A stretch of 32,089 bases of DNA from Prolixibacteraceae bacterium (GTDB taxonomy: Bacteria; Bacteroidota; Bacteroidia; Bacteroidales; Prolixibacteraceae), in contig JAHEYS010000069.1 in assembly GCA_023251475.1 (NCBI GenBank), positions 1-32,089 of the forward strand, given 5' to 3'. Numbering within the stretch: position 1 is the stretch's first letter; each line of letters starts with the position of its first letter. The position numbers were made by a program, and so were the translations under genes. The notes under the pieces were generated by a model, which worked only from the letters and a program-made list of their open reading frames with translations, was not told the origin of the DNA and did no database searches. Shown here in pieces: positions 1-8,789 of this stretch.

Positions 1-1720
1 TCTCGACATCCGTAATCTGGGTGTAGGTTGCATTGCTCAGGCCAGGACTGTACATCAGTTCCTTAACCCGGCTGATCATGTCGATATACCTTGCAGTATA
101 ATTGGCTTCAGTATCCTGACTCTTATTTACCGGTGTCCAGCTATGATCTTTTATCACTAAACCGATACCTCCGAATTCGCCTTCACCGGCATAATGGGTA
201 TCAGAGGTCGGTGGTGAACCTGGTCCGGGATAAGTATGCCAGTCATAACAATCTCCACCTTCGGCTACCGCTCTCCCGACACCGGTCTCCACATTCAGCA
301 ACCGGGAGGGGTCGTAGCTCTTGATCCATTTAGCCAGGCGAATGACCTCGTTTTTATCCGTGTATTCTCCCCATCCTTCATTGAATTCAACCCAACCAAT
401 GGTTGCAGGAGAGTTGTAACACTGGTCGATCATTTCTTTATATTCGGTCTCAAACACTTTTTTATCTTCGTCGGTTGCCACGTGATGATCTTTCCGAAGG
501 GTTCCGTCGGTGAGAATTCCACCGGGCGTCATCGAGGGCATGTCCTGCCATACAAGGATACCAAGCTTATCTGCCCAGTAAAACCAACGTGCAGGCTCTA
601 CTTTAATGTGTTTGCGGACCATGTTGTAACCGCACAATTTTTCCTGTTCCAAATCGAACCGGAGCGCCTCGTCGGTTGGCGCCGTGTAGTTACCATCAGG
701 CCAAAAGCCCTGGTCGAGAGGCCCGATTTGAAAGACGAACTTACCGTTGAGCAATGGTCGGGTGATGCCGGCAATCTTGCCGACTGCGATACTACGCATA
801 CCGAAATATCCGGTTACGACATCTGTTATTCCTGAAGCGTTTTTTAAAGAGACTTTGATATCGTACAGAAAGGGATCATCCGGAGACCACAAATGCACGT
901 CGGGAATGGAGATGTCCATTTCTTTTCCCATCACACCTTTGATTTTTCCAACAATCTTACCTTTCACTGAAGCAACAGCTTCAATGATCTGGTTTACACT
1001 GCCGGTTCCCTCGACACTGAGCCGTAATTTCTTATTTTGAATGTCGGGCGTCATCTTCAATCGGGTAATGTATGAGGCTGGAACGGCTTCGAGCCATACG
1101 GTTTGCCATATCCCTGAACTTGCGGTGTACCAGTAACCACGTGGAAGACGGGTTTGTTTACCCGTAGGCTGGTTGCCATAATCAGTCGGATCGTATGCAT
1201 TAACAATCAGTTCGTTCTCTCCTTTATGAAGATGGCTGGTGATATCAATGGTGAAAGCACAATAGCCTCCCACATGTTCACCCACTTTTTTTCCATTCAG
1301 ATAGACAGTTGCTTTCCAGTCAACAGCCCCGAAATTGAGCAGCACATGCTGGTTGCTCCAATCCGAAGGGAGGGTAAATGTACGTCTGTACCACATCCGG
1401 TCTTCATTTCGCATCAGTCCTGACAGGGGTGACTCCACCGGGTAGGGAACGAGGATCTGTTCGGGCAGAGTTTTCCCCAATGGAACCAATTCCCCCTCGT
1501 TTGCAGCGGAAAACTCCCAAATGCCATTAAGATTGAGCCATTTCGGTCTCACCATCTGTGGCCTGGGATATTCCGGGAGGGCATTTGTTGGTGAGACATC
1601 ACCTGACCATCGTGTCATCAGGGGAGCCTGCTTCATTTTATAAGTGACAGCTGCTGTTTGGGCGTTTGCACCATGAATAATAAAAAGTATTAATGTCAGA
1701 AGAAATGTTTTTTTCATCAT
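1..1720 (-). CDS. Glycoside hydrolase family 2, beta-galactosidase-like (partial; 3' end beyond window)
   Basis: Manual reverse-strand translation from ATG at 1720 gives MMKKTFLLTLILFIIHGANAQTAAVTYKMKQAPLMTRWSGDV... with signal peptide, NLNGIWEF, ...PATIGWVEFNEGWGEYTD (acid/base NE), GEFGG (candidate nucleophile), open to position 2 ending ...YTQITDVE. Not in ORF track because no stop lies in the window. Confidence 0.9.
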   Translation of the reverse strand, partial: MMKKTFLLTLILFIIHGANAQTAAVTYKMKQAPLMTRWSGDVSPTNALPEYPRPQMVRPKWLNLNGIWEFSAANEGELVPLGKTLPEQILVPYPVESPLSGLMRNEDRMWYRRTFTLPSDWSNQHVLLNFGAVDWKATVYLNGKKVGEHVGGYCAFTIDITSHLHKGENELIVNAYDPTDYGNQPTGKQTRLPRGYWYTASSGIWQTVWLEAVPASYITRLKMTPDIQNKKLRLSVEGTGSVNQIIEAVASVKGKIVGKIKGVMGKEMDISIPDVHLWSPDDPFLYDIKVSLKNASGITDVVTGYFGMRSIAVGKIAGITRPLLNGKFVFQIGPLDQGFWPDGNYTAPTDEALRFDLEQEKLCGYNMVRKHIKVEPARWFYWADKLGILVWQDMPSMTPGGILTDGTLRKDHHVATDEDKKVFETEYKEMIDQCYNSPATIGWVEFNEGWGEYTDKNEVIRLAKWIKSYDPSRLLNVETGVGRAVAEGGDCYDWHTYPGPGSPPTSDTHYAGEGEFGGIGLVIKDHSWTPVNKSQDTEANYTARYIDMISRVKELMYSPGLSNATYTQITDVE

Positions 1721-1759
1721 TTTGCTGAATAAAAGTTACCAGTAACCTTCAATTTCTCT

Positions 1760-4700
1760 TTATTTTTCGATCAGAATTTCAATGCCATTGATCTGTGGGG
1801 TACCTTTTTTTCCTTTGTCGATACCAATTGTAATCTTTCCGGTGCCATCTGGAGCGATTCCGGTAAACTGTTTTACCAATGCCTTGAATTTCCCACCCGA
1901 TTCTTTAAAGATATCCACATCGGTCAACACGTTTTTCCCATTGATGCTTACGTTAAAAACGCGTTTTTCGGGAAAATTTTCATTGAGTTCAGCGAAGTGG
2001 AGACGTACGGTATAAATCTGTCCTGATTTTGGCTTCAGTGGAAGGGGGTAAATACAATCTCCCCATCTGACGGTCTGATAGATAGACTCCGGAGCGGCAA
2101 AAGGTACTTTCACGTCAACCTTATCTGTAGAAAATCCGGGTGAACCCGCAAGATATCCGGGATCACCTATAAATCCATCACGTTTAAAGCCGCCGCAATT
2201 GAGGTGAATCTCATCTTGCGGATCTATCTTTGGTTCTGCAAAGGGGAGACCGGTCGCAGGCCAATGACTCACCTGGGCTTCAGCATTAAGCATTATATCG
2301 ACTGTCTTCGATGAGATGGGTTTCACACCAACATTCCATCCGTCAATAAGAATGAGTGGTTTTTCTTCTTTCAGATCGGAGAGTGCCGCCTCAATCGTGA
2401 TTGTTTTCTTTTCTTTAGGGGCTAGTGAAATATAGTTGTCAGTATAATAAGCCGGTAACACCCTTTCGCGGGAAGTACCCCGACGTAATTGGAGATGGGC
2501 CATCAGGGCAACCCGAGAACCAGGATTACTAATTGTGACATCCAAAAGTAGTTTTCCCTGAGCGTCATGGCGAATCACACTGGCCTCCAGTTTTTGTACT
2601 GGCATGGATTCCAGGGCAGTCAGATCGTCCGACTTCGGCGACAATGAATGCCAGTAGAGATTGTCGGACAATATCTTACCTGATGCATCGCGCAACTCAA
2701 GCTTGATAAAATGGACTTGTGAAAGGAATGTTGGCCAGGCAATAGCTTCCAGTGTAGTGGCTGTACTTGCGGGTGCGGTCACATCGTAATTGTGAAGGTA
2801 TGCAACAGAACCATCAAGGTTGTATATAGTGAGGTGGGCTTTTGCCCCCGTGAGTGCAGAGGGAAGATTGTTGATCACCTGGACAATACCGCTGTTCTTT
2901 TCGTTGAACTGGATATGGATCGGTTCGCATGCCTTTCTTGTTCCGAAGAGGGCGGCATTCGGTTCCAGGTCGTAATGGTAGATCTGCCATACGAAGCTGG
3001 GCTGAGCAGGGTGACTCATCCAGGTCAGGATCCCCTGAACCGGATTAAAGAGCTGGGCCTGCCTGCCTTCATGCATGGCGCGATATCCTTCGTAATTCAT
3101 CATTTGACCTTTGCGTACAAAGTCAGCCAGGTTGGCAATCTTTCCATAACGGCTCGCCATGATCACCGGGTATTTACGGCCACTGCCTGCAGTGAAATCA
3201 TGCTCGGCCCAGTCATCGTTGATGATATTCCAATCTTTTTCCGGCATCATGCCCTGGATAGATTCAAGGGTGGGAATGGAGATGCCCCCAATCTCAGTCT
3301 TGAAAGATTCGTTTTGGTTGAAGTTTTTCTTTTCTGAAAAGAGATTATAGTCAACCGGTGTTTGCCAATCATAGGGTCCCCCTGAATTGCAACCCCGTCC
3401 ACCACCTGAATTGGATTGGTAGAAACGGTCAGGATCCAGTTCGGTCAGTAAGTAATGCAATGCATCGTCAATATATTTTGGCGGATAGGCCTCGTTGCGT
3501 CCACACCATACAGCAATGGAAGGATGGTTTCTCAAACGGAGGGTCTTGTCGCGACAATTCGCCAGATAGAGGTCCAGGTCGAGTGGATCGGCAGAATTAA
3601 ACTGGAAGAACTCATCCCAAAGCAAGATTCCATATTTGTCGCACAGATCATATAAGTCATCGCTGGTGCTTTGGCCACCCCAGTTGCGGATCATGGTGTA
3701 GTTTGCAATCTTGTGCATCCGCACCTGTGCTTCCAGACGCTCACGGGGGATCCGTTTCAGCGCTTCATCCATACCCCAGTTGCCGCCTTTACAAAAGACG
3801 CGCACGCCATTGACGCTCAGTGCGAGGTTGTCAGTACCGGGTGCATCATAACTGATTTCACGCATCCCAAACGTAACATCCCTGGTGTCGGAGGTCTTCC
3901 CATCCATTTCGAAGGAGAGATGAAGTGAATAGAGGTTTGGTTCACCAAAGCCATTTGGCCACCAAAGCTTTGGATTTGAAACCTTAAGCTGGGCATAGTT
4001 TTTGGGATCAAAGGTGATGGTTTGGGTAGCCCAGGCCTGTATTTCGACCGGTTTCTCGAAAGCTACACCTTCGAAGCTCCCTTTGAGAACCCCCTTTTGC
4101 GTTAAAGCTGTGATATTTCTAACAGTCGCCTGAACTGTTACAGAAGCTACATCTGTACGAGGTAACGGCAGGTCGGTTGTAATAAGGGGATCTTTAATGA
4201 CCACAGGCCCACAAGCCGAAAGGAAAACCTTTTGCCAGATCCCTGTATTGCGATCTCGGATTCCGGGTATCCAATCCCAGCCAATCGAACAGGCAAAAGT
4301 AGGTCCATCAATTCTGGAGATGCCGCCAATGGGGCCATTACCGGCTCCCATGGTATGTTCAGCAGGGATACCGGGGTTGGGTTGCGGGGAGATGCAAACG
4401 GCAAGGGTCGCATCCTTTCCAGCCTCTACCTGGGCACTGATATCAAACAGCCCGCGTATGAAAGCGCCTTTGATATTCCCTACACGCTTTCCATTGACCC
4501 AGACATCGGCTAAGTAATTAATACCATCAAAATTGATCCATATTTTCTTACCGGTATAACTTGAAGGAACGGTAAATTTTGTGCGGTACCAATAGGATGT
4601 CCTGCAAAGCGATTCAGGGATAATGTCGGGCCTGTTGTTTTCGCCATATAATGGTTCGGGATACACATGGTTGTTAACCAATGTGGTTAATATGGTGCCG

Positions 4701-4903
4701 GGCACCGTGGCTGTGTACCAATCGGTAGCCTGATAACCGTTTTGTGAAATCAGTTCACCTGATTGGGGTACTTTGGATATTTCCTGCAACTGCCAGCCTT
4801 TGGAAAGGATCAGTGGCTCAGGATTTGTCTGACCAGTAAGATCAAACAATAAAAACAAGAGCGGAATTACCAATAAGTTTTTAATCGAAAAGTGATGTTT
4901 CAT
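1760..4903 (-). CDS. Glycoside hydrolase family 2 (beta-mannosidase / exo-glucosaminidase-like) with C-terminal malectin-like domain
   Basis: Signal peptide; GH2 N-terminal sugar-binding and immunoglobulin-like regions; NHPSIAVWCGRNEAYPP (acid/base) and KTEIGG; C-terminal LNCGG...YLAGS...YTVRLHFAE...RVFNVSINGK...GTPQINGIEI resembles malectin/di-glucose-binding domain. Confidence 0.88.
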   Translation of the reverse strand: MKHHFSIKNLLVIPLLFLLFDLTGQTNPEPLILSKGWQLQEISKVPQSGELISQNGYQATDWYTATVPGTILTTLVNNHVYPEPLYGENNRPDIIPESLCRTSYWYRTKFTVPSSYTGKKIWINFDGINYLADVWVNGKRVGNIKGAFIRGLFDISAQVEAGKDATLAVCISPQPNPGIPAEHTMGAGNGPIGGISRIDGPTFACSIGWDWIPGIRDRNTGIWQKVFLSACGPVVIKDPLITTDLPLPRTDVASVTVQATVRNITALTQKGVLKGSFEGVAFEKPVEIQAWATQTITFDPKNYAQLKVSNPKLWWPNGFGEPNLYSLHLSFEMDGKTSDTRDVTFGMREISYDAPGTDNLALSVNGVRVFCKGGNWGMDEALKRIPRERLEAQVRMHKIANYTMIRNWGGQSTSDDLYDLCDKYGILLWDEFFQFNSADPLDLDLYLANCRDKTLRLRNHPSIAVWCGRNEAYPPKYIDDALHYLLTELDPDRFYQSNSGGGRGCNSGGPYDWQTPVDYNLFSEKKNFNQNESFKTEIGGISIPTLESIQGMMPEKDWNIINDDWAEHDFTAGSGRKYPVIMASRYGKIANLADFVRKGQMMNYEGYRAMHEGRQAQLFNPVQGILTWMSHPAQPSFVWQIYHYDLEPNAALFGTRKACEPIHIQFNEKNSGIVQVINNLPSALTGAKAHLTIYNLDGSVAYLHNYDVTAPASTATTLEAIAWPTFLSQVHFIKLELRDASGKILSDNLYWHSLSPKSDDLTALESMPVQKLEASVIRHDAQGKLLLDVTISNPGSRVALMAHLQLRRGTSRERVLPAYYTDNYISLAPKEKKTITIEAALSDLKEEKPLILIDGWNVGVKPISSKTVDIMLNAEAQVSHWPATGLPFAEPKIDPQDEIHLNCGGFKRDGFIGDPGYLAGSPGFSTDKVDVKVPFAAPESIYQTVRWGDCIYPLPLKPKSGQIYTVRLHFAELNENFPEKRVFNVSINGKNVLTDVDIFKESGGKFKALVKQFTGIAPDGTGKITIGIDKGKKGTPQINGIEILIEK

Positions 4904-4958
4904 GATGATAGCTGTTTACGATATGATCGATTTTAAAATATTTTTTAAAATGGAATGC

Positions 4959-7900
4959 TTAATGACCGGCTGCCCAATTCAGATAATTACAGAATATTTT
5001 CCTGGGAACCGCGCTTGCTTTTAAGTCTGACCACAAGTTCGGGACCAGGTCAAGCGAAGAGAACAGTATCTTGCCCTTTCCGTAAGGAACAATCCCTACC
5101 GACGTTGACACCAGGTGAGAGTTTCCTCCAACCAGCGACACCACTGCTTCTTCGCCCTGCATGTTATACAATCCGAAATGAGATGGCCCGTCATACATCA
5201 CTATTCTTTGGTATTCCCAGTTCATCCCTCCATTTACAGGCAAGTCTTCAAACAGGGGATGTTTGCGGACGAAGAAGTTACTGCCTACCCATGTTTTGGC
5301 AGGGTGAAAAACTTTAAAATCGGGAAAGGCATTCAATTTTTTCATTTGCTCAGACCAGTTTTCGCCATCTTCAATGATGACCAGGTTCGTTCCGTCTTCT
5401 TTTACCCTTTTTAAAAGTCCGGGGATATCCACTACCCATGGCATATAAGGTTGTTTCCATTTCAATGAAATCTCCCATGTTCCGGTGGCCTGATAGGCTT
5501 CAATTTTGACCTTATAAGCTTTGCCTGCTTCAAGCGTTGTATCAAATGTCTTGATTTTGGTGGGCCCGTTTGTCCATGAGTCAACCACGAGTTTGCTGTC
5601 GATCCATACTTTTGCACCATCATCCTGACTAAACTGAAACTGGGTAAGTCCGCTCACTTCAGAAACGATGTACCCCTCCCACCTGAGCGAGAAATCACTT
5701 TCACCCAGGATATCGTATCCCGGGATCAGCTTGCCTTTCAGATCAAAATATATCCCTGCGGTTGAGATGCGCTTATCCAGTAACTTGTCAAACGATTTCC
5801 CACGGTAATAATCCAGGTTTAAACCGGTGGTTTTGCCATCAGTACTCCTGTAATTGAAAGAGGGGATTGCTTTAAAAGTATTGCCTTGATCTATGGCACC
5901 GATGACGACATAATCCAACTTAGGCAGATTATCCTTATAGGCTACGACATCCGCCTTTTTAACATCTTTGACAAAGCTCAATAATTCACTGCTTCCACCC
6001 AAAACTGCACCCTTGCCTCCGATCCGGTCCGATTTCCAATCTACTGCAAAGAGTTCATCGTGACCCGTGGCCAATTCTTTCCCCTTATTATTCAGCAGGG
6101 TAGCCGTGATTTTATAGTATCCTTTCCCGGCTGTTAAACTGACCGGTACTTTTTCAGTTACCAGATCGCTGAACTTTTCATCTCCTGTAACATGGACATT
6201 GCCCCTGAACAGCTGTTTAATTGCGCCATCGGGCTGTAATACCCGTGCCCTGACCAAATAGTTTCCGGCAGGAATCGAATTTTCATTGATCACAAACATA
6301 TCAAAAAGGTTTACATCACCGGTATGTCCGATTTTGTCCCTCAGCTTCACGGCTACATACAACGGTTTCATGTACTGGCTGATCAGTTTCGGATCACCTT
6401 TCAGGTTCCGGTACACATCCACTGCTCCTGAAAAGTTATCATTCTTCATGTCTTCATACCCGTTCAGTACGTTGACATCGGCCCCATCTGCAATCCTGAC
6501 ATTTTCAACCAACCTGCCATGTTCATAATACATGATATTCCCCAGTGTGGTGATCAGTCCTGTCACCGAAGGATAATAACGGGCCAACCCTTTATTTTTA
6601 ATGTAGTCTGTGTAAGCAGAATGCCAGTCTCTGTAATCTGCTCCATCCCAGCCATTGATGCCCGATCTGGCGATTTTCGACTGGATCAGTTCAAGCTGTG
6701 GAGGTGATGCAATTGCGCCTTCCTCACCCCAAATAAATAATTCGTTTTCATTGCGTTCATTGCGACGGAAACTAAGCGGGGAATTGTAAAAGCAATCCAT
6801 GTACACACCCGGAGAGTTCCCTGCATTGTGAACATCTACAAATCCTGAGACACTCTGAGTCTGATCGTAGGGCAACATATGCAGCTTGTTGGGCTCCCCT
6901 TTGCCCGGATTCTGAAAACCAGAGCCATAAGAGATCCAGCGTGTTGGGTCCAACAGATGGGCTGCTGCCATATCTTTTTTGGCCTGCTCATCAGGATTCC
7001 AACCGGGTTCATTCACCATATTATAAATCACCAATGAAGGATGATTGCGGTCCCGTTTCACCAGGCGTAAAAACCGTTGACTGTTCAGTTGTCTGGCCAG
7101 ATCCAGGTTTTTCATTTTTGTCAACAGGGGATCTTTTTCCTTTAATCTGGAACTGCTGTATCCGCCCGGTTCTTCATAATACATGATTCCCATCTCATCA
7201 GCCATATTCAACACGAGCGAATTGCCCTGGCAGCGATGAAAATTGAGCATGTTCTGGCCCAAAGCGAGTGCCGACTGAATGTGTTTCCGGGCTAGTTCAG
7301 GTGTAGGGAAAATGCCATTCTCGGGCCAGAAACCCCAACTAATGGCAGACAGCAGAAAGGTGCGCTTTCCGTTGAAGAAGAGGCGGGCATTGGTGCCATA
7401 ACCTACTACACTCAAAAACCGGAATCCAAACCGCTGTGTGTAACGATCGATCACGCCACCCTTGTCATCTTTTAAGGTAACGACCAGGTTATACAGGTTT
7501 GCATCCCTGATCCCCCAAAGCACTGCCCCGGGTACATTTGCGCTGATCGAAACTTTCTGGAGATTACCGGCATCAACCGAAAACTTTCCGGCAGATGCGG
7601 TATAAACAGATTTAAGTGTGGCTACTGCAGCATTGTGTTTCCAGGCCTCAACAATTTCTACCCCAATAGTGCCTTTCAATTGTTGAGCCGATTCATTGTT
7701 GATTTCAATGTCGGCATCGATATCTCTTAGGGATGGTTTATTTTTGACAAACACATCCGACACATGAACAGCATTTAATATTTTCAGCTTAACCTGTCCC
7801 AATATACCCCCGAAACCATGCGATAACGGGAACAGATAATCGCCCCACTCAACTGCAGTATAATCACCCCAGCTAAAATTTCCACTGGGATCTGTTAAAC

Positions 7901-8483
7901 GGACTGCAAGTTTATTTGATGCTCCATAATTCACATAATCAGTTATATCCAAATCAAAAGGAGTTTGATGAATCAGTTCATATCCAACCAGTTTTTGATT
8001 GATATACACCTCTGCCCGCTGGCGAACTCCTTCTGAAAAGAATAATTTCACCCGTTTACCTTTTTCGATCTGTGGCACCTTAAAGTCCCGTCCCCACCAG
8101 CTCACGCCAATATAATCGCCTGTATTTCCCAATCCCTTTCTGCTTCCTGAAACGGCATCCCAAAAATACTGTTCAACAGTGCCTGGCACGCTGACATCCA
8201 TCGACAAAGAGGCATCAGCATAAATCTGTTTTGCCTGTTGAGCGGGCAGGCTTTTGGTGAAAAGCGATCCCCAACCGCATGTAGGAGCATGGTATGGCAT
8301 TTTTGAAACATCACCCGGAGGTAAAAACAAAGGGTCATTTTTCCACTCTGCTTTCTGATCAAGCCATAGTTTCCATCCGCCATCCAGAATAGTTGAGCCC
8401 GTATATTGCTGGCTCCTGACTAAGGTGAATCCAATAAGAATAATAAATAGTGTGAGGACTAATTTTTGATAAATATTGTACAT
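4959..8483 (-). CDS. Glycoside hydrolase family 2 with internal PA14-like module
   Basis: ORF track runs to 8618 using a TTG start, but the signal peptide MYNIYQKLVLTLFIILIGFTLVRSQ begins at ATG 8483. GH2 motifs RNHPSLVIYNMVNEPGWN and LFIWGEEG; PA14-like LIPGYDILGESDFSLRWEGYIVSEVSGLTQFQFSQDDGAKVWIDSKLVVDSW. Confidence 0.87.
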   Translation of the reverse strand: MYNIYQKLVLTLFIILIGFTLVRSQQYTGSTILDGGWKLWLDQKAEWKNDPLFLPPGDVSKMPYHAPTCGWGSLFTKSLPAQQAKQIYADASLSMDVSVPGTVEQYFWDAVSGSRKGLGNTGDYIGVSWWGRDFKVPQIEKGKRVKLFFSEGVRQRAEVYINQKLVGYELIHQTPFDLDITDYVNYGASNKLAVRLTDPSGNFSWGDYTAVEWGDYLFPLSHGFGGILGQVKLKILNAVHVSDVFVKNKPSLRDIDADIEINNESAQQLKGTIGVEIVEAWKHNAAVATLKSVYTASAGKFSVDAGNLQKVSISANVPGAVLWGIRDANLYNLVVTLKDDKGGVIDRYTQRFGFRFLSVVGYGTNARLFFNGKRTFLLSAISWGFWPENGIFPTPELARKHIQSALALGQNMLNFHRCQGNSLVLNMADEMGIMYYEEPGGYSSSRLKEKDPLLTKMKNLDLARQLNSQRFLRLVKRDRNHPSLVIYNMVNEPGWNPDEQAKKDMAAAHLLDPTRWISYGSGFQNPGKGEPNKLHMLPYDQTQSVSGFVDVHNAGNSPGVYMDCFYNSPLSFRRNERNENELFIWGEEGAIASPPQLELIQSKIARSGINGWDGADYRDWHSAYTDYIKNKGLARYYPSVTGLITTLGNIMYYEHGRLVENVRIADGADVNVLNGYEDMKNDNFSGAVDVYRNLKGDPKLISQYMKPLYVAVKLRDKIGHTGDVNLFDMFVINENSIPAGNYLVRARVLQPDGAIKQLFRGNVHVTGDEKFSDLVTEKVPVSLTAGKGYYKITATLLNNKGKELATGHDELFAVDWKSDRIGGKGAVLGGSSELLSFVKDVKKADVVAYKDNLPKLDYVVIGAIDQGNTFKAIPSFNYRSTDGKTTGLNLDYYRGKSFDKLLDKRISTAGIYFDLKGKLIPGYDILGESDFSLRWEGYIVSEVSGLTQFQFSQDDGAKVWIDSKLVVDSWTNGPTKIKTFDTTLEAGKAYKVKIEAYQATGTWEISLKWKQPYMPWVVDIPGLLKRVKEDGTNLVIIEDGENWSEQMKKLNAFPDFKVFHPAKTWVGSNFFVRKHPLFEDLPVNGGMNWEYQRIVMYDGPSHFGLYNMQGEEAVVSLVGGNSHLVSTSVGIVPYGKGKILFSSLDLVPNLWSDLKASAVPRKIFCNYLNWAAGH

Positions 8484-8603
8484 AACCAGTTTTCCCTTTG
8501 TAATTTTGAATAAACATTTCTCAACTGACTCCAATTTCTTTAGTCGGATTTTTGCCTCCAACCATGGCTCAATGACTCCTTGATAACTCAGAGAAGACTC
8601 CCC

Positions 8604-8743
8604 TATGACTCTCATCAATCGCGTACCTTTCCCGTAGGCTTCCCATACTTAACCCTGTACCAGATCCGTATATAGGATACGGAGGAGGTACGAGTCAGCT
8701 ATGGGAGACCATCCGGTGAAGTGCGGATAAGAAGGGAGTCATA
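8604..8743. repeat. Nested inverted-repeat element (possible structured RNA or MITE-like insertion)
   Basis: Perfect complementary arms: TATGACTC 8604-8611 / GAGTCATA 8736-8743; TCCCATA 8641-8647 / TATGGGA 8700-8706; GTACC 8657-8661 / GGTAC 8687-8691; TCCGTAT 8665-8671 / ATACGGA 8677-8683; side hairpin ATCCG 8711-8715 / CGGAT 8724-8728. Confidence 0.7.
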
Positions 8744-8789
8744 CCAGATTCGTGGGTAGGTATTTAACCTGTTTTTCAGGGGGGGTAAG

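Noticed and set aside
236-835. 199-aa plus-strand ORF (and neighbouring plus-strand ORFs at 91-324, 747-1040, 1154-1423)
   Set aside because: Lies antisense to a clear GH2 coding frame on the minus strand; translation has no recognisable domain or signal.
2792-3337. 181-aa plus-strand ORF inside the malectin-GH2 gene
   Set aside because: Antisense shadow of a well-supported GH2 frame; no domain signature.
8657-8691. 35-nt hairpin considered as group II intron domain V
   Set aside because: Length is similar, but the AGC catalytic triad, two-nt bulge and GNRA tetraloop are not evident, and no intron-encoded RT is nearby; kept only as part of the nested repeat.
8768-8780. CCTGTTTTTCAGG small hairpin after the GH3 stop codon, considered as a terminator
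   Set aside because: Only 4 bp of stem and no U-tract on the transcribed strand.
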